Source: CBDAQR01 sp965199055
GTDB lineage: Bacteria > Pseudomonadota > Gammaproteobacteria > Pseudomonadales > Halieaceae
Reading direction: 5' to 3'
NCBI GenBank assembly: GCA_965199055.1
Contig: CBDAQR010000003.1
Span: 1,984,001-2,048,000 of the forward strand
DNA length: 64,000 nt
Position 1 is the first letter of the stretch. Each line of letters opens with the position of its first letter. This document shows, piece by piece, positions 35,513 through 44,247 of this stretch. Both the position numbers and the translations under genes were made by a program. A model generated the notes under the pieces. That model was not told where the DNA came from. It searched no databases and saw nothing but the letters and a program-made list of their open reading frames with translations.

Positions 35513-36831
35513 CGGCGCATCTCCACGGGCACAGGGCCCTCGCTCAGCGGGCGCTCTGCGACGTTCAGCATCATGATTTGATCCCGCACCAGGGCGTCCA
35601 CCGCCTGCCAGGTGAAGGAGAAATGTTCGAACTCCTCCTGGCTCACCTTCTCCGCATCCAGATCGCCCACGACCTCTTCGAGCACGTCCATTAATTGGTT
35701 CTTGTGCGCCAGCAACTCCTGGTAATTCGAGTTAGAGCGCGCGCCCTCCGCGATCTTCATCAGTCGGGTATTGAAATCACCCATCCGCAGGCGGCGCGCA
35801 TTCACCCAGCGCGAGCGCAGAGCTACCGCACCGGTACAAATAATAACGATGGCATAGAGTCCGGCCGAGGCGAGACGGGCGTTTTGAGCAAGAATGCCGG
35901 GTTTCTCCCTATCAAAATACCGCCGCGCGCCGGGGTGGGCCGGTACCGTGCTGGCCGAATCCTCATTCAGTGCCGCAATAAACCCCGCCAGCGGGTAGCG
36001 CGAGACGATATCGGAACGGGCATCGAAGAGTTCACGGGTGAACTTGTACACCACCTCGGCCGGCAAATCCTCGCTGGCCACCAGTAGCCTGTCCAACACG
36101 GCCGTGGGTAAATCCTCGGCGGGTAGCGGTGGATGGCCGCGGTAGGAGCCCTTCGGGATATAACCCCTGGTGAGCGCAGGCTGTTTCAGTGACAACGCGG
36201 CTGACTGGTTGATGGGCACAATTTCCATCGTAAGATCGCCGATCAACTCGCGAATGCGCCGGTTTCCCGGCGCTCGCACACGAAACACCGCGTCGACCTG
36301 ACCCTGGAGCATGGCGAAGTTGGCGGCGCTGGCCGACATGGGGAGTGCGCTGATGTCCTGGGGAAGAAGGCGATAATGGTCTGCCAGAAACCAAAAGGAT
36401 GCGTGCTGCGCGCTGGACCCAGGCGGGATGGCCACGCGACGGCCGCGCAGCTGAGAAAAATGCTGGATACCAGAAGCGGCATTAACGACCAGGTGATAGG
36501 CGTCGGGATATAGGCGAGCCACACCCATCGCCTCCTCCGGGATCAGCGAATCGGCCTGCACCGTGGCGATGTCGATCTGCCCGGTTTCCAGCAGCTCCAT
36601 ATTCTCATGGGTGCCGCCTGTCTCGAATACTTCAACCCAAAGACCGTTGTCCTTTTCGGTCAGCACATCGGCCACGGTGGAGAGTAAGGTAAAGGTTTCG
36701 CTGCTGGCGGGCCCCGCCGCCACTGCCACACGGTAATCTTCGCGACCACTGAGCCACAGCGCCAGGGCCATGACCGTCGCCATCCAGAACACGAGAACCA
36801 ACAACACGCGTACGCGCCAATTAGAGAGCAA
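35509..36831 (-). CDS. TAXI-type TRAP solute receptor with membrane anchor and cytoplasmic tail
   Basis: A 440-residue protein with an N-terminal TM helix (about 7-28), a TAXI-type ligand-binding domain (YRVAVAAGPASSETFTLL near 33; GGTHENMELLETGQIDIATVQADS near 71; LRGRRVAIPPGSS near 128), a second TM near 322-340, and a roughly 100-residue cytoplasmic helical tail. No TRAP permease is adjacent. Start TTG 36831 has AGGTGA about 6 bases upstream. Its stop overlaps the Cache-like gene by 4 bases, so the pair is better read as a ligand sensor than as transport. Ligand unknown. Confidence 0.83.
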   Translation of the reverse strand: MLSNWRVRVLLVLVFWMATVMALALWLSGREDYRVAVAAGPASSETFTLLSTVADVLTEKDNGLWVEVFETGGTHENMELLETGQIDIATVQADSLIPEEAMGVARLYPDAYHLVVNAASGIQHFSQLRGRRVAIPPGSSAQHASFWFLADHYRLLPQDISALPMSASAANFAMLQGQVDAVFRVRAPGNRRIRELIGDLTMEIVPINQSAALSLKQPALTRGYIPKGSYRGHPPLPAEDLPTAVLDRLLVASEDLPAEVVYKFTRELFDARSDIVSRYPLAGFIAALNEDSASTVPAHPGARRYFDREKPGILAQNARLASAGLYAIVIICTGAVALRSRWVNARRLRMGDFNTRLMKIAEGARSNSNYQELLAHKNQLMDVLEEVVGDLDAEKVSQEEFEHFSFTWQAVDALVRDQIMMLNVAERPLSEGPVPVEMRR

Positions 36832-37015
36832 TTCTTGTCACCTTTTTCATAGGTTCGATTATAAAAGCCACGCTCATGGATGAGAACGGCATAAATACCG
36901 TCATCCAGCCCATAATCAGAGGCTATACGGGCGTTGATTTATTGAGTAGCCCCGCTAAACTCGCTAAACGTTATCGTTCCGATAGCTTCACGATCGACAG
37001 CCATAGGATTTCATC

Positions 37016-37828
37016 ATGCTGAACCTGTTTAAGAAAATTTCCCTGCTGGGGCTGCTCACGGCTGCCCTGGTTGCACCTGGCGCCATCGCCTCCGATACAC
37101 CGGTCCTCGACCGGGTGCTGGACTTCAAGGTCCTGAAAGTCGGCATGTCTGGCAACCAGGCGCCTATGAACACCAATAGTCGCAGCGGCCAGCTGATCGG
37201 CTACGAAGTAGATCTGGCCCGGGCGCTGGCGGGCGCTATGGGGGCCCGCCTCGAGATCGTCACCATGCCGTTTGGTGAATTACTCGGCGCACTGGAGGCA
37301 GAGAAAGTCGACATGGTCATGTCTGGCATGTCGATTACCGCCGAACGCAGCCGCGACGTGACGTTTGTCGGCCCCTACATGATGTCGGGTAAGTCGATTC
37401 TCACCAACTCCGGTCTGCTCGCGAAGGCAACCGAATCAAAGGATTTCAACCGCGCCGAGCTGAAACTGGCGGCTCTGGAAAACTCCACCAGCCAGCAGTT
37501 CATTGAGGTGAATGCACCTGAAGCCACGCTGATTAAGGTAAAAGACTATGACGCGGCGGTAGACATGGTGATTGCCGGCGAGGTGGATGCCCTGGTCGCT
37601 GACATGCCTCAGTGCGTGCTGAGCGTACTGCGTTACCCCAACGCCGGGCTGGCCACGCTGCAGCAACCGCTGTCGATTGAGCCGATCGGTATTGCGGTTC
37701 GCACCGACGACCAACAGTTTGCCCACCTGGTAGATAACTACCTGGATACCTTTGGCAAAATGGGAATGCTCGCCAAGCTGCGCAAGAAGTGGTTTGAAGA
37801 CAAGTCCTGGATCGCGGCTCTGCCCTGA
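37016..37828 (+). CDS. Periplasmic solute-binding protein (ABC/bacterial extracellular family 3)
   Basis: A 270-residue periplasmic binding protein of the family that binds amino acids or similar polar solutes. The N-terminus is a Sec signal peptide (FKKISLLGLLTAALVAPGAIA, cut near residue 25). Family marks are YEVDLARALAGAMGARLEIV near 63, DMVMSGMSITAERSRDVTF near 100 and FEDKSWIAAL at the end. No permease or ATPase gene is adjacent, so it is an orphan or shared subunit. It is divergent from the TAXI/Cache pair across 184 bases (which hold the direct repeat CGCTAAAC at 36953 and 36962) and ends in a terminator. Confidence 0.9.
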   Translation: MLNLFKKISLLGLLTAALVAPGAIASDTPVLDRVLDFKVLKVGMSGNQAPMNTNSRSGQLIGYEVDLARALAGAMGARLEIVTMPFGELLGALEAEKVDMVMSGMSITAERSRDVTFVGPYMMSGKSILTNSGLLAKATESKDFNRAELKLAALENSTSQQFIEVNAPEATLIKVKDYDAAVDMVIAGEVDALVADMPQCVLSVLRYPNAGLATLQQPLSIEPIGIAVRTDDQQFAHLVDNYLDTFGKMGMLAKLRKKWFEDKSWIAALP

Positions 37829-37837
37829 CCCAGCAAG

Positions 37838-37860
37838 CCGGGGCGCAAAGCCCCGGTTTT
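37838..37860 (+). terminator. Rho-independent terminator after the solute-binding protein gene
   Basis: CCGGGGC and GCCCCGG form a perfect 7-bp stem around a 5-base loop and run into TTTT, 10 bases after the stop codon. It is shared with the converging LysR gene. Confidence 0.88.
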
Positions 37861-37861
37861 A

Positions 37862-38779
37862 CTATGCGGCGGGGCGTTTGAGCGCCTCCGCAGTACCCTC
37901 TACCGCCGAGCGACGCTCGGCGTAGAACTTCCTTACAAAATCCCGAAACACGCGAATGCGTGCATTAGTGCGCACATCGATGTGAGTCAGCAGCCACATG
38001 TCTGCGCCGGACTCCAGAGGAATATCCTTAACCCGAGACAATAAGGGGTCGCTGTCGCCAATGGTAATGGGTAGGCGCGCATAACCCAGCCCGCCTCTTA
38101 CTGCATGCTGGGCGTTACTGGCGGAGTCCGTCAGCATGGTAACTCGGGCATTCGGTGCATGGGTCAGGTGCCAATCCCCACCTTTACCCGTTTCCCCGCC
38201 TTCATTGACTGCGGGTTCGTTGGCAGTGAACTGAATCACCTGATCGATATCAGACGCCCGATCTCCATCTCCCGCACGGCCGTAGATACCCATCGCAAGG
38301 GTCGCAAGATGGGTGCCGATCACATCGTCAGGGGGATTATTGGTCACGCGGAAGGCCACGTCTGCCTCGCGCATACCCAGATCGTAGGGGCGCATGCTCA
38401 GACTGAGCTCAATCACAATATCGGGATAGAGTTCATTGAATTCCAGCACCATCGGCACCAGAAAGGTCTCGCTCATAGGCTCGGGAGCGGTCACCTTGAT
38501 GACGCCCTCTAGTTCTTTCGCCTGGCCCACCACCTGTCGCTCAACGCCGGCGGATTGCTCCTCCATGCGTACGGCCGCATCGTAGGCCACCTGCCCGGCG
38601 GGCGTGATCACGTAGGTATGCCCTACCCGGTCGAACACACTGCTGCCGAGCTGTTCTTCCAGGTTGCGGACCCGCCGGATGACGGTGGCATGGTTGACTC
38701 CCAGGTCTCGCGCCGCGCCGCTCATAGAGCCGGTGCGAGCCACCGCCAATAAATATCGCAAATCATCCCAATTAAGCAT
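37862..38779 (-). CDS. LysR family transcriptional regulator
   Basis: A 305-residue LysR regulator: N-terminal winged HTH (LRYLLAVARTGSMSGAARDLGVNHATVIRRVRNLEEQLG) and a C-terminal inducer-binding domain of periplasmic-binding-protein fold. It is divergent from a small exported protein gene (38919), with an imperfect inverted repeat at 38789 in the gap, so it may control that gene and itself. Its 3' end meets the solute-binding protein gene at a shared terminator. The inducer is unknown. Confidence 0.93.
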   Translation of the reverse strand: MLNWDDLRYLLAVARTGSMSGAARDLGVNHATVIRRVRNLEEQLGSSVFDRVGHTYVITPAGQVAYDAAVRMEEQSAGVERQVVGQAKELEGVIKVTAPEPMSETFLVPMVLEFNELYPDIVIELSLSMRPYDLGMREADVAFRVTNNPPDDVIGTHLATLAMGIYGRAGDGDRASDIDQVIQFTANEPAVNEGGETGKGGDWHLTHAPNARVTMLTDSASNAQHAVRGGLGYARLPITIGDSDPLLSRVKDIPLESGADMWLLTHIDVRTNARIRVFRDFVRKFYAERRSAVEGTAEALKRPAA

Positions 38780-38788
38780 CTGTGCAAA

Positions 38789-38820
38789 AATTCCTAGTTA
38801 TTGTGCAATATTAGGGAATT
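38789..38820. promoter_or_regulatory. Imperfect inverted repeat between LysR and small exported protein gene
   Basis: AATTCCTA and TAGGGAATT are near-perfect arms (one extra base in the second) separated by 15 bases, 9 bases upstream of the LysR start codon. LysR proteins often bind such A/T-rich dyads, so it may be the regulator's own site. Confidence 0.4.
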
Positions 38821-38918
38821 AACAAACATTTACGCACATCATACCCTGAATGTGGATTGATTGCCTACTGAGGTTGTCATCCAGGTCCATACCAATTCCA
38901 TAGTTAGAGGTAAGTGTC

Positions 38919-39266
38919 ATGTCTTTAAAGAAATCTTTCATTTTGGGTGCCGGTGCCTTCGCGTTGGCTTCATCTTTCTCCGCTCCGGTTCTCGCCGGCG
39001 CCACTGAAGGTCTCGCAGGCTGCAAGTCTGTGATCGAAGGTGATGCTCAACTGAGTGCCTACAACCGCATCGATGCACGCATGGACACCATGAAGCGTCG
39101 TGGCCGCTACACCCACTTCACGCTGGACGTTTATGCCAAGCATGAAGACGGTAGCCGTGAAGAGTGGACTGCGCAGTGTAAGGCGCGCAGCTCTGGCAAG
39201 GTTGAAGAACTGCAACTGACCCGCGTCGGTCAGCCCAACGAGCCTCAAGTAGCCGTTAGCGAGTAA
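38919..39266 (+). CDS. Small exported protein of unknown function
   Basis: A 115-residue protein with a clear Sec signal peptide (MSLKKSFILGAGAFALASSF, cut after VLA near residue 26). The mature part is short and charged and contains two Cys (CKSVIE near 34 and QCKARS near 88) that could form a disulfide, with a beta-strand-rich middle (RYTHFTLDVYAKHEDGS). I do not recognise a family. GAGGTAAGTGTC precedes ATG 38919. It faces the LysR gene and is followed by a strong hairpin. Confidence 0.8.
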   Translation: MSLKKSFILGAGAFALASSFSAPVLAGATEGLAGCKSVIEGDAQLSAYNRIDARMDTMKRRGRYTHFTLDVYAKHEDGSREEWTAQCKARSSGKVEELQLTRVGQPNEPQVAVSE

Positions 39267-39313
39267 CGCTGACGACACTCATCTGAATCGAATTATCGAA
39301 TCAGGACCTGTAA

Positions 39314-39341
39314 CCGGGGGGTAGGGAAACCTGCCCCCCGG
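39314..39341. other. Strong GC hairpin after the small exported protein gene
   Basis: CCGGGGGG pairs with CCCCCCGG, with inner AGG and CCT, in the 100-base gap between converging genes. No T-run follows on either strand, so it is either an inefficient terminator or a stable 3' end of the mRNA. Confidence 0.45.
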
Positions 39342-39366
39342 CTTACGTTCCGGGACCAGCTAAGCG

Positions 39367-40191
39367 CTACGATGAACGTTCTTTAAAGGATTCGCGGGTC
39401 GTACCGCCCGCATCGTAAAAGGCCTGCTGGGCCTTCATCTTCGACACCGAGTCCACCGCACTCAGCTGAAACGTTGCCTGCTCCCTAACCAGGGCATCCT
39501 GCAGGAATAGCTCCTGACTATCGCTCAGGGTTTGCTTGCAATAGGCCAATGCCGCCGCCGGCATCGCCGCCAATTCCTCCGCCCAGGCCAGCGCATGATC
39601 CAGAGCCTGTCCCCGATCAACCAGACGATTGACGCCACCGGCAGCGTGAATACGTTCCGCCTCCACCCATTCGCCGCGCAATACCATTTCTGAGGCCAGG
39701 GTACGTCCAAGCAGCTTATCGAGCCGGGCGACGCCACCCATGCCGGGCGTAATGCCGAGCCGAATTTCGGGCTGGGCAAACAGCGCTTGCCGCTCGGCAA
39801 TGCGCAGGTCACAAGACCAACCGATTTCACATCCTCCACCACAGGTATTACCACTGATGGCGGCGATGCTAACCAGAGGTGGTTTGGCGAGGCGGTTAAC
39901 GGCACGGAACCAGGCTACCCCCTCGCCGGTGGTAGGCTCGCCTTCAAGGCCGGCGCACAGGTCTCCGAGCCAGGCGTGCTCAAACCAGTGGCCGGGGTTG
40001 TCTGATGCCAGCACCACCACGCGAATACCCTGCTCCACACAGGCGTCGAGATGATCGGCCAACTGGCCTACCGCTGCCCAGCAAAGCTGGTTCTGACGGC
40101 TCTCGTCGCTGAACCGAATCAGACCCACACCCTCGGAGGGTGTTTCCAGGTGCATATACAAATCAGGGTCTTTCAAGTAAGTAAGCGCCAA
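39367..40191 (-). CDS. Enoyl-CoA hydratase/isomerase family protein
   Basis: A protein of up to 274 residues of the crotonase fold. VVVLASDNPGHWFEHAWLGDL near residue 59 and ISGNTCGGGCEIGWSCDLRIA near 114, with QPEIRLGITPGMGGVARL near 141, are the usual oxyanion and active-site segments; catalytic Glu pairs are not obvious, so isomerase or hydrolase chemistry is possible. The start is uncertain: the frame opens with TTG 40191 without a ribosome site; ATG 40155 would give a standard crotonase start. It is the last gene of the - operon beginning with DUF35 at 45883. Confidence 0.88.
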   Translation of the reverse strand: MALTYLKDPDLYMHLETPSEGVGLIRFSDESRQNQLCWAAVGQLADHLDACVEQGIRVVVLASDNPGHWFEHAWLGDLCAGLEGEPTTGEGVAWFRAVNRLAKPPLVSIAAISGNTCGGGCEIGWSCDLRIAERQALFAQPEIRLGITPGMGGVARLDKLLGRTLASEMVLRGEWVEAERIHAAGGVNRLVDRGQALDHALAWAEELAAMPAAALAYCKQTLSDSQELFLQDALVREQATFQLSAVDSVSKMKAQQAFYDAGGTTRESFKERSS

Positions 40192-40221
40192 CTAATTAAA
40201 TGATAAGACAATTAGACATCA

Positions 40222-41223
40222 TCAATCTGCCACCTTCACCAACTGCTTGCCTATATTGCTGCCGGTGAACAGGCCCATGAGCGCATCGGGCAATTTCTCG
40301 AAACCTTCCAGCACGGTTTCCTGACTCTTGATCTCGCCGCTGGCAAGCTTCTCGCCCAGCCAGGCCAGCGCTTCAGGAAATTGCTCCATATAGTCGACGA
40401 CGATGAAACCTTCCATGCGAGCGCGGCGGAACACCAGGTTGAAGTAATTCTTGGGGCCCGGCAATTCGCCGGTGGCGTTATAGCGGGAAATGCCCCCGCA
40501 GATCACCACCCGAGCATTCATGGCGATGTTGTTGAGGGCGATATCAAGAATTTCGCCGCCGACATTATCGAAGAACACATCGATGCCGTCCGGGCATAAG
40601 TCCTTCACTTTCGCCGCTACATCGTCATCCCGGTAATTGATGGCGCCGTCGAATCCGAGCTCGTCTACCAGCCAGGCACACTTGTCGGCGCTACCGGCGA
40701 TACCATACACACTGCAGCCCTTCAGTTTAGCGATTTGTCCCGCCACAGAACCGGTTGCACCGGCCGCGCCGGAGATCAACACCACGTCTCCCTCTTTCGC
40801 CAGGCCCACATCCAGAAGTCCGAAATACGCGGTGAGGCCGGTGATGCCCATCACCGACATCACCGAAGTGACCGGTACACCAGCGGGGACTCTCTGCAGG
40901 GGAATGTCCTTGCCATCAGTGGTGAGATACTCGCGCCAACCAAAGCCGCCGCTGACTATCGTGCCTTCAGGATAATCAGCGTTATTAGAGGCGACCACGC
41001 GGCCCACACCATTACCTCGCATAAGATCGCCAATGTGCATCGGGGCGACATAATCGGCGCGGTTCTCCATCCACCCTTTCATCGCAGGCTCTAGAGCCAA
41101 GTACATCGTCTGTATCAAAACCTCTCCGTCACCAGCCTCTGGCATATCGGCCTCGGCCAGCTTGAAATCGCTATGCTTGAGGTCACCCACCGGGTGGGCG
41201 TTGAGCAGAAATTGCTTATTCAT
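40222..41223 (-). CDS. NADP-dependent oxidoreductase (MDR, leukotriene B4 dehydrogenase-like)
   Basis: A 333-residue MDR reductase of the double-bond-reductase group, NADPH-dependent, reducing an enone. Marks: MNKQFLLNAHPVGDLKHSDF, LALEPAMKGWM near 47, and the cofactor loop VLISGAAGATGSVAGQIAKLKGC near 148, and VFFDNVGGEILDIAL near 215. It overlaps the acyl-CoA ligase gene by 4 bases (ATGA). A relative at 46454 has the same layout, indicating paralogous modules within the region. Confidence 0.93.
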   Translation of the reverse strand: MNKQFLLNAHPVGDLKHSDFKLAEADMPEAGDGEVLIQTMYLALEPAMKGWMENRADYVAPMHIGDLMRGNGVGRVVASNNADYPEGTIVSGGFGWREYLTTDGKDIPLQRVPAGVPVTSVMSVMGITGLTAYFGLLDVGLAKEGDVVLISGAAGATGSVAGQIAKLKGCSVYGIAGSADKCAWLVDELGFDGAINYRDDDVAAKVKDLCPDGIDVFFDNVGGEILDIALNNIAMNARVVICGGISRYNATGELPGPKNYFNLVFRRARMEGFIVVDYMEQFPEALAWLGEKLASGEIKSQETVLEGFEKLPDALMGLFTGSNIGKQLVKVAD

Positions 41224-42845
41224 AGTTCACCCTCTTTGATCTGTTTACGCAGCACGTCCTTGCGCACCTTGCCACTGGGAGTACGCGGTACATCCTCTAC
41301 CAGGATCAACCGCTCGGGTATTTTTTGCCGCGCCAGACCCTGCTCATCAGTAAACGCCGCCAGCTCTTCCAGCGTAGGCGGTGGGCCCTCGGGAATTACC
41401 ACGGCGCAGACACCCTCGCCGAGCCGTTCGTGGGGCATGGCCACGACCACAGCTTCTTTGACGGTGGGATGGTGGTGCAGGGCGTCTTCAATTTCCTTGG
41501 CGCTAAGGTTTTCACCGCCGCGAATGATGATGTCTTTCTTGCGATCGGTAATCAGCACCGCGCCGTCTTCGGTGAGCTGACCGATATCGCCGGTCAGGAA
41601 AAAGCCGTCTTCGGTGTGCGCCTGCGCATGTTGTTGCGGATCGGCATAACCCAGCAACATTCCTGGGCCGCGAGCAGCGATCTCACCATCTTCGCCCACC
41701 CCCAGCTCGTTACCTTCGTCGTCGAGAAATTTCACGTCGAATGCGTAGAGCTGGCCATCGGTGGTTGCAGCCAGTTCCGGGTTTTCACGCCAGCCATAGG
41801 TAATCAGCGGCGCTTCGGTACTGCCATACACGCGCACCGTAATGCAGTTATCCAGCACGTCATAAGCACGCTTCACCACCTGGGGTGGCACGGCAGCGCC
41901 ACCGCAGGAGAACTGACGCATAGTGGGCAGGCCATCGCCACGGCGCTCGGCCGCATCGAGTAACTCCACTAAAAATGGCGTCGCGCCCACCGTCATAGTG
42001 CCTTTTACCCGGTGTATAAAATCGATCGCAGCATCCGCATCCCAGCGCGCCATCAGGGCCGAACGGGCAGGGCTTACAAAGCTCATATTCAGCCCGCTGG
42101 AATAGCCCGTGATATGCGTTACCGGTGAGGGCATCACCATCACGTCATTCTCACTGGTACCGCTGTGCCGCACAGAACACTCCTGCACGTAGTTGAGCGT
42201 GTTGTGGGTATGGATAACCGCCTTGGGAAAACCAGTGGTTCCAGAGGTATACAGGCGGCACTTGGGAAAGTTGGGATCGATAGCCGGCAGCGACTCCATC
42301 GATGCCGCCTCACAGTCGATAAGCTCTTCGAAGCGCAGTACGCCTGGGTAGTCCTGCTCACCACGCACCATAATCAGGTGTTCAAGGTCCGGTAACTCCG
42401 GGCGCAGGGCCAGCACCATGTTTACGTAGTCGATAGAGCGAAACTTCTCAGGAATGAGAAAGGCGCGTGTGCGCGCATCCTTGAGGATAAAGCGCAGCTC
42501 CGCATCGCGGTATATAGGCACGATCGGGTTAACCACCAATCCGAGCGCAGCACAGGCGATATCCAGCGGCACTGCTTCACGCCAGTTCGGCAACTGGAAA
42601 CTGACCACGTCACCCTGCTCCAGCCCCAACTCTCTAAAGGCAGTGATCAGTCGGCGTGCTTCCTCGGCGAACTCGCCGTAGGTGACATCAGGGGCATCTT
42701 CGAGAAAGATAGCGACGCGATCGGGGCACTGCTCGGCCTTCTTCCAGGCCTCTAATGCAATGGTGGTGTTACGCCACTTGTCGCCGTCGCGGGCAATACG
42801 CCGCTCCAGGGCATCGGCGAGATGCCCGGGCAATTCGGCGCTCAT
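41220..42845 (-). CDS. Acyl-CoA synthetase (AMP-binding)
   Basis: A 541-residue ANL ligase activating an acid with ATP and CoA. The AMP loop LYTSGTTGFPKAVIHTHN is near residue 198, YGSTEAPLITYG near 341, the hinge LTGDIGQLTEDG near 432 and PRTPSGKVRKD near 522 with the catalytic Lys. It overlaps both neighbours by 4 bases (Rieske upstream, MDR downstream), a sign of tight translational coupling. In the operon it would feed acyl-CoA to the thiolase and hydratase; the acid is unknown. Confidence 0.93.
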   Translation of the reverse strand: MSAELPGHLADALERRIARDGDKWRNTTIALEAWKKAEQCPDRVAIFLEDAPDVTYGEFAEEARRLITAFRELGLEQGDVVSFQLPNWREAVPLDIACAALGLVVNPIVPIYRDAELRFILKDARTRAFLIPEKFRSIDYVNMVLALRPELPDLEHLIMVRGEQDYPGVLRFEELIDCEAASMESLPAIDPNFPKCRLYTSGTTGFPKAVIHTHNTLNYVQECSVRHSGTSENDVMVMPSPVTHITGYSSGLNMSFVSPARSALMARWDADAAIDFIHRVKGTMTVGATPFLVELLDAAERRGDGLPTMRQFSCGGAAVPPQVVKRAYDVLDNCITVRVYGSTEAPLITYGWRENPELAATTDGQLYAFDVKFLDDEGNELGVGEDGEIAARGPGMLLGYADPQQHAQAHTEDGFFLTGDIGQLTEDGAVLITDRKKDIIIRGGENLSAKEIEDALHHHPTVKEAVVVAMPHERLGEGVCAVVIPEGPPPTLEELAAFTDEQGLARQKIPERLILVEDVPRTPSGKVRKDVLRKQIKEGEL

Positions 42846-44230
42846 GCGTTGAGGTATTTTTCCAGGGTTTGATGGAAATGGCGGATTCGCACTTCCTGAT
42901 AATTGGCCAGGGTGACTGTGCCTTTCTTCGACGCCTTCATCCCCTTCTGTACCTGGGGCAGATTAGCGCAATCCTGCGCAAACACGTTTGCCAGACCTGC
43001 ACCGAGTATCTCATTGGCATCTGACATCGGGTCATCGATGCCAAGACGGAACGTAGGAGCGTCTTCGGGCGGCTCTTCGCCTTCCGGGTAACGCGTTAAC
43101 AGATAAATATCCATAATCGCGCTATCAACGTCATCGCCATTGGGGCGATGTCGATAGGTGATGCAGGTGCTGTAGCCCGCCCAGGGCGCAAAATTGGGGA
43201 ACAGTAGGTACAGAGTAGAGTCCATCAGCTCCGACATGGTGGCCTTGCCCTGCAGATCCTGCCCCGTCTGCTCGCTGGCCACTGGCATGGACATCTCGGC
43301 CAGGACTTCACGCGCTGTTTTGCCCTCGGGCACCTGCGGCACATCCTCATTACCCCCCAGCTTCATCATGGCGTCCATCGAATCCTGTTCGCTGAACTGA
43401 TCTGCATGGCTCGGGTTAGGCACGCCATAGGACGTAATGGTGCGACTCACATTATCGCCCCACACATCGTACTGGGAGTTATCAATACCCTGAAACGGCA
43501 TTAGCTGCGGGTGGGTAGCAATGGCGTGATAGGACTCGATAAACGCTTCCAGCACCGCCTTCCAGTTGGCGCCGATCACCTTCTCCACATGAGCAGAGAT
43601 GAAACGGTGCTCATGGTCCCACTCTTTGAAGTGCTCGGGGATGATCCCCATATAGTCTTCGAGCGGCTGCGCATCGGCGTCCATATTAATGAGGACCCAG
43701 CCACCCCAGGTATCAACCTTTACCTCCGGCAGCTTGAACGCGTCCTTGTTCTCGGTCACGTGTGGGAAATCCCATTCACAGGGCGCGCCCTGGAACTCGC
43801 CCTCGAGGTTCCAACTCCAGCCGTGATAGGGACAGCGAAGCTCTTCGGTCTCACCGGCGCCGCGCTTCAGCGCGCGCCCGCGGTGCAGGCAGGAATTATG
43901 ATAAGCCTTGAGGTCACCCGCCTGAGTACGCGTGATGAGAATGGAGTAATTCACGATGTCGTAGACAAAATAATCGCCAGGGTTGCGCAGCTGGCTTTCC
44001 CGGCAGGCCATCTGCCAGGTCTTCGTCCACATCTTTTCCGCTTCCAGGTCGAAGTACTCGCGCGAGGTGTAGCGCGAGATGGGCAGGTCTTCGCAGCCCA
44101 GATAGGTATCGGTGCTATCACGCAGGGCAGCGGGCACCTCCACCTGTTCCCGGTCCAGCAATTCCTGGAAACTATAGGAAGGGTCGCGCGCCGCGATTTG
44201 TTCGTCAGTCAGGTTCACTTTCTCATTCAT
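42842..44230 (-). CDS. Rieske [2Fe-2S] ring-hydroxylating oxygenase alpha subunit (second copy)
   Basis: A 462-residue alpha-only oxygenase related to the one at 25641. Rieske ligands are Cys114-x-His116 (CLHRGR) and Cys133-x2-His136 (CPYHGW); the iron ligands begin at His235 and His240 (ESYHAIATHP). No beta subunit, ferredoxin or reductase is in the window. It lies 17 bases after the thiolase gene and is coupled to the ligase gene by a 4-base overlap. Hydroxylation would follow or precede CoA activation of the same substrate. Confidence 0.93.
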   Translation of the reverse strand: MNEKVNLTDEQIAARDPSYSFQELLDREQVEVPAALRDSTDTYLGCEDLPISRYTSREYFDLEAEKMWTKTWQMACRESQLRNPGDYFVYDIVNYSILITRTQAGDLKAYHNSCLHRGRALKRGAGETEELRCPYHGWSWNLEGEFQGAPCEWDFPHVTENKDAFKLPEVKVDTWGGWVLINMDADAQPLEDYMGIIPEHFKEWDHEHRFISAHVEKVIGANWKAVLEAFIESYHAIATHPQLMPFQGIDNSQYDVWGDNVSRTITSYGVPNPSHADQFSEQDSMDAMMKLGGNEDVPQVPEGKTAREVLAEMSMPVASEQTGQDLQGKATMSELMDSTLYLLFPNFAPWAGYSTCITYRHRPNGDDVDSAIMDIYLLTRYPEGEEPPEDAPTFRLGIDDPMSDANEILGAGLANVFAQDCANLPQVQKGMKASKKGTVTLANYQEVRIRHFHQTLEKYLNA

Positions 44231-44247
44231 GCTCGTTCCTCCCTGTG

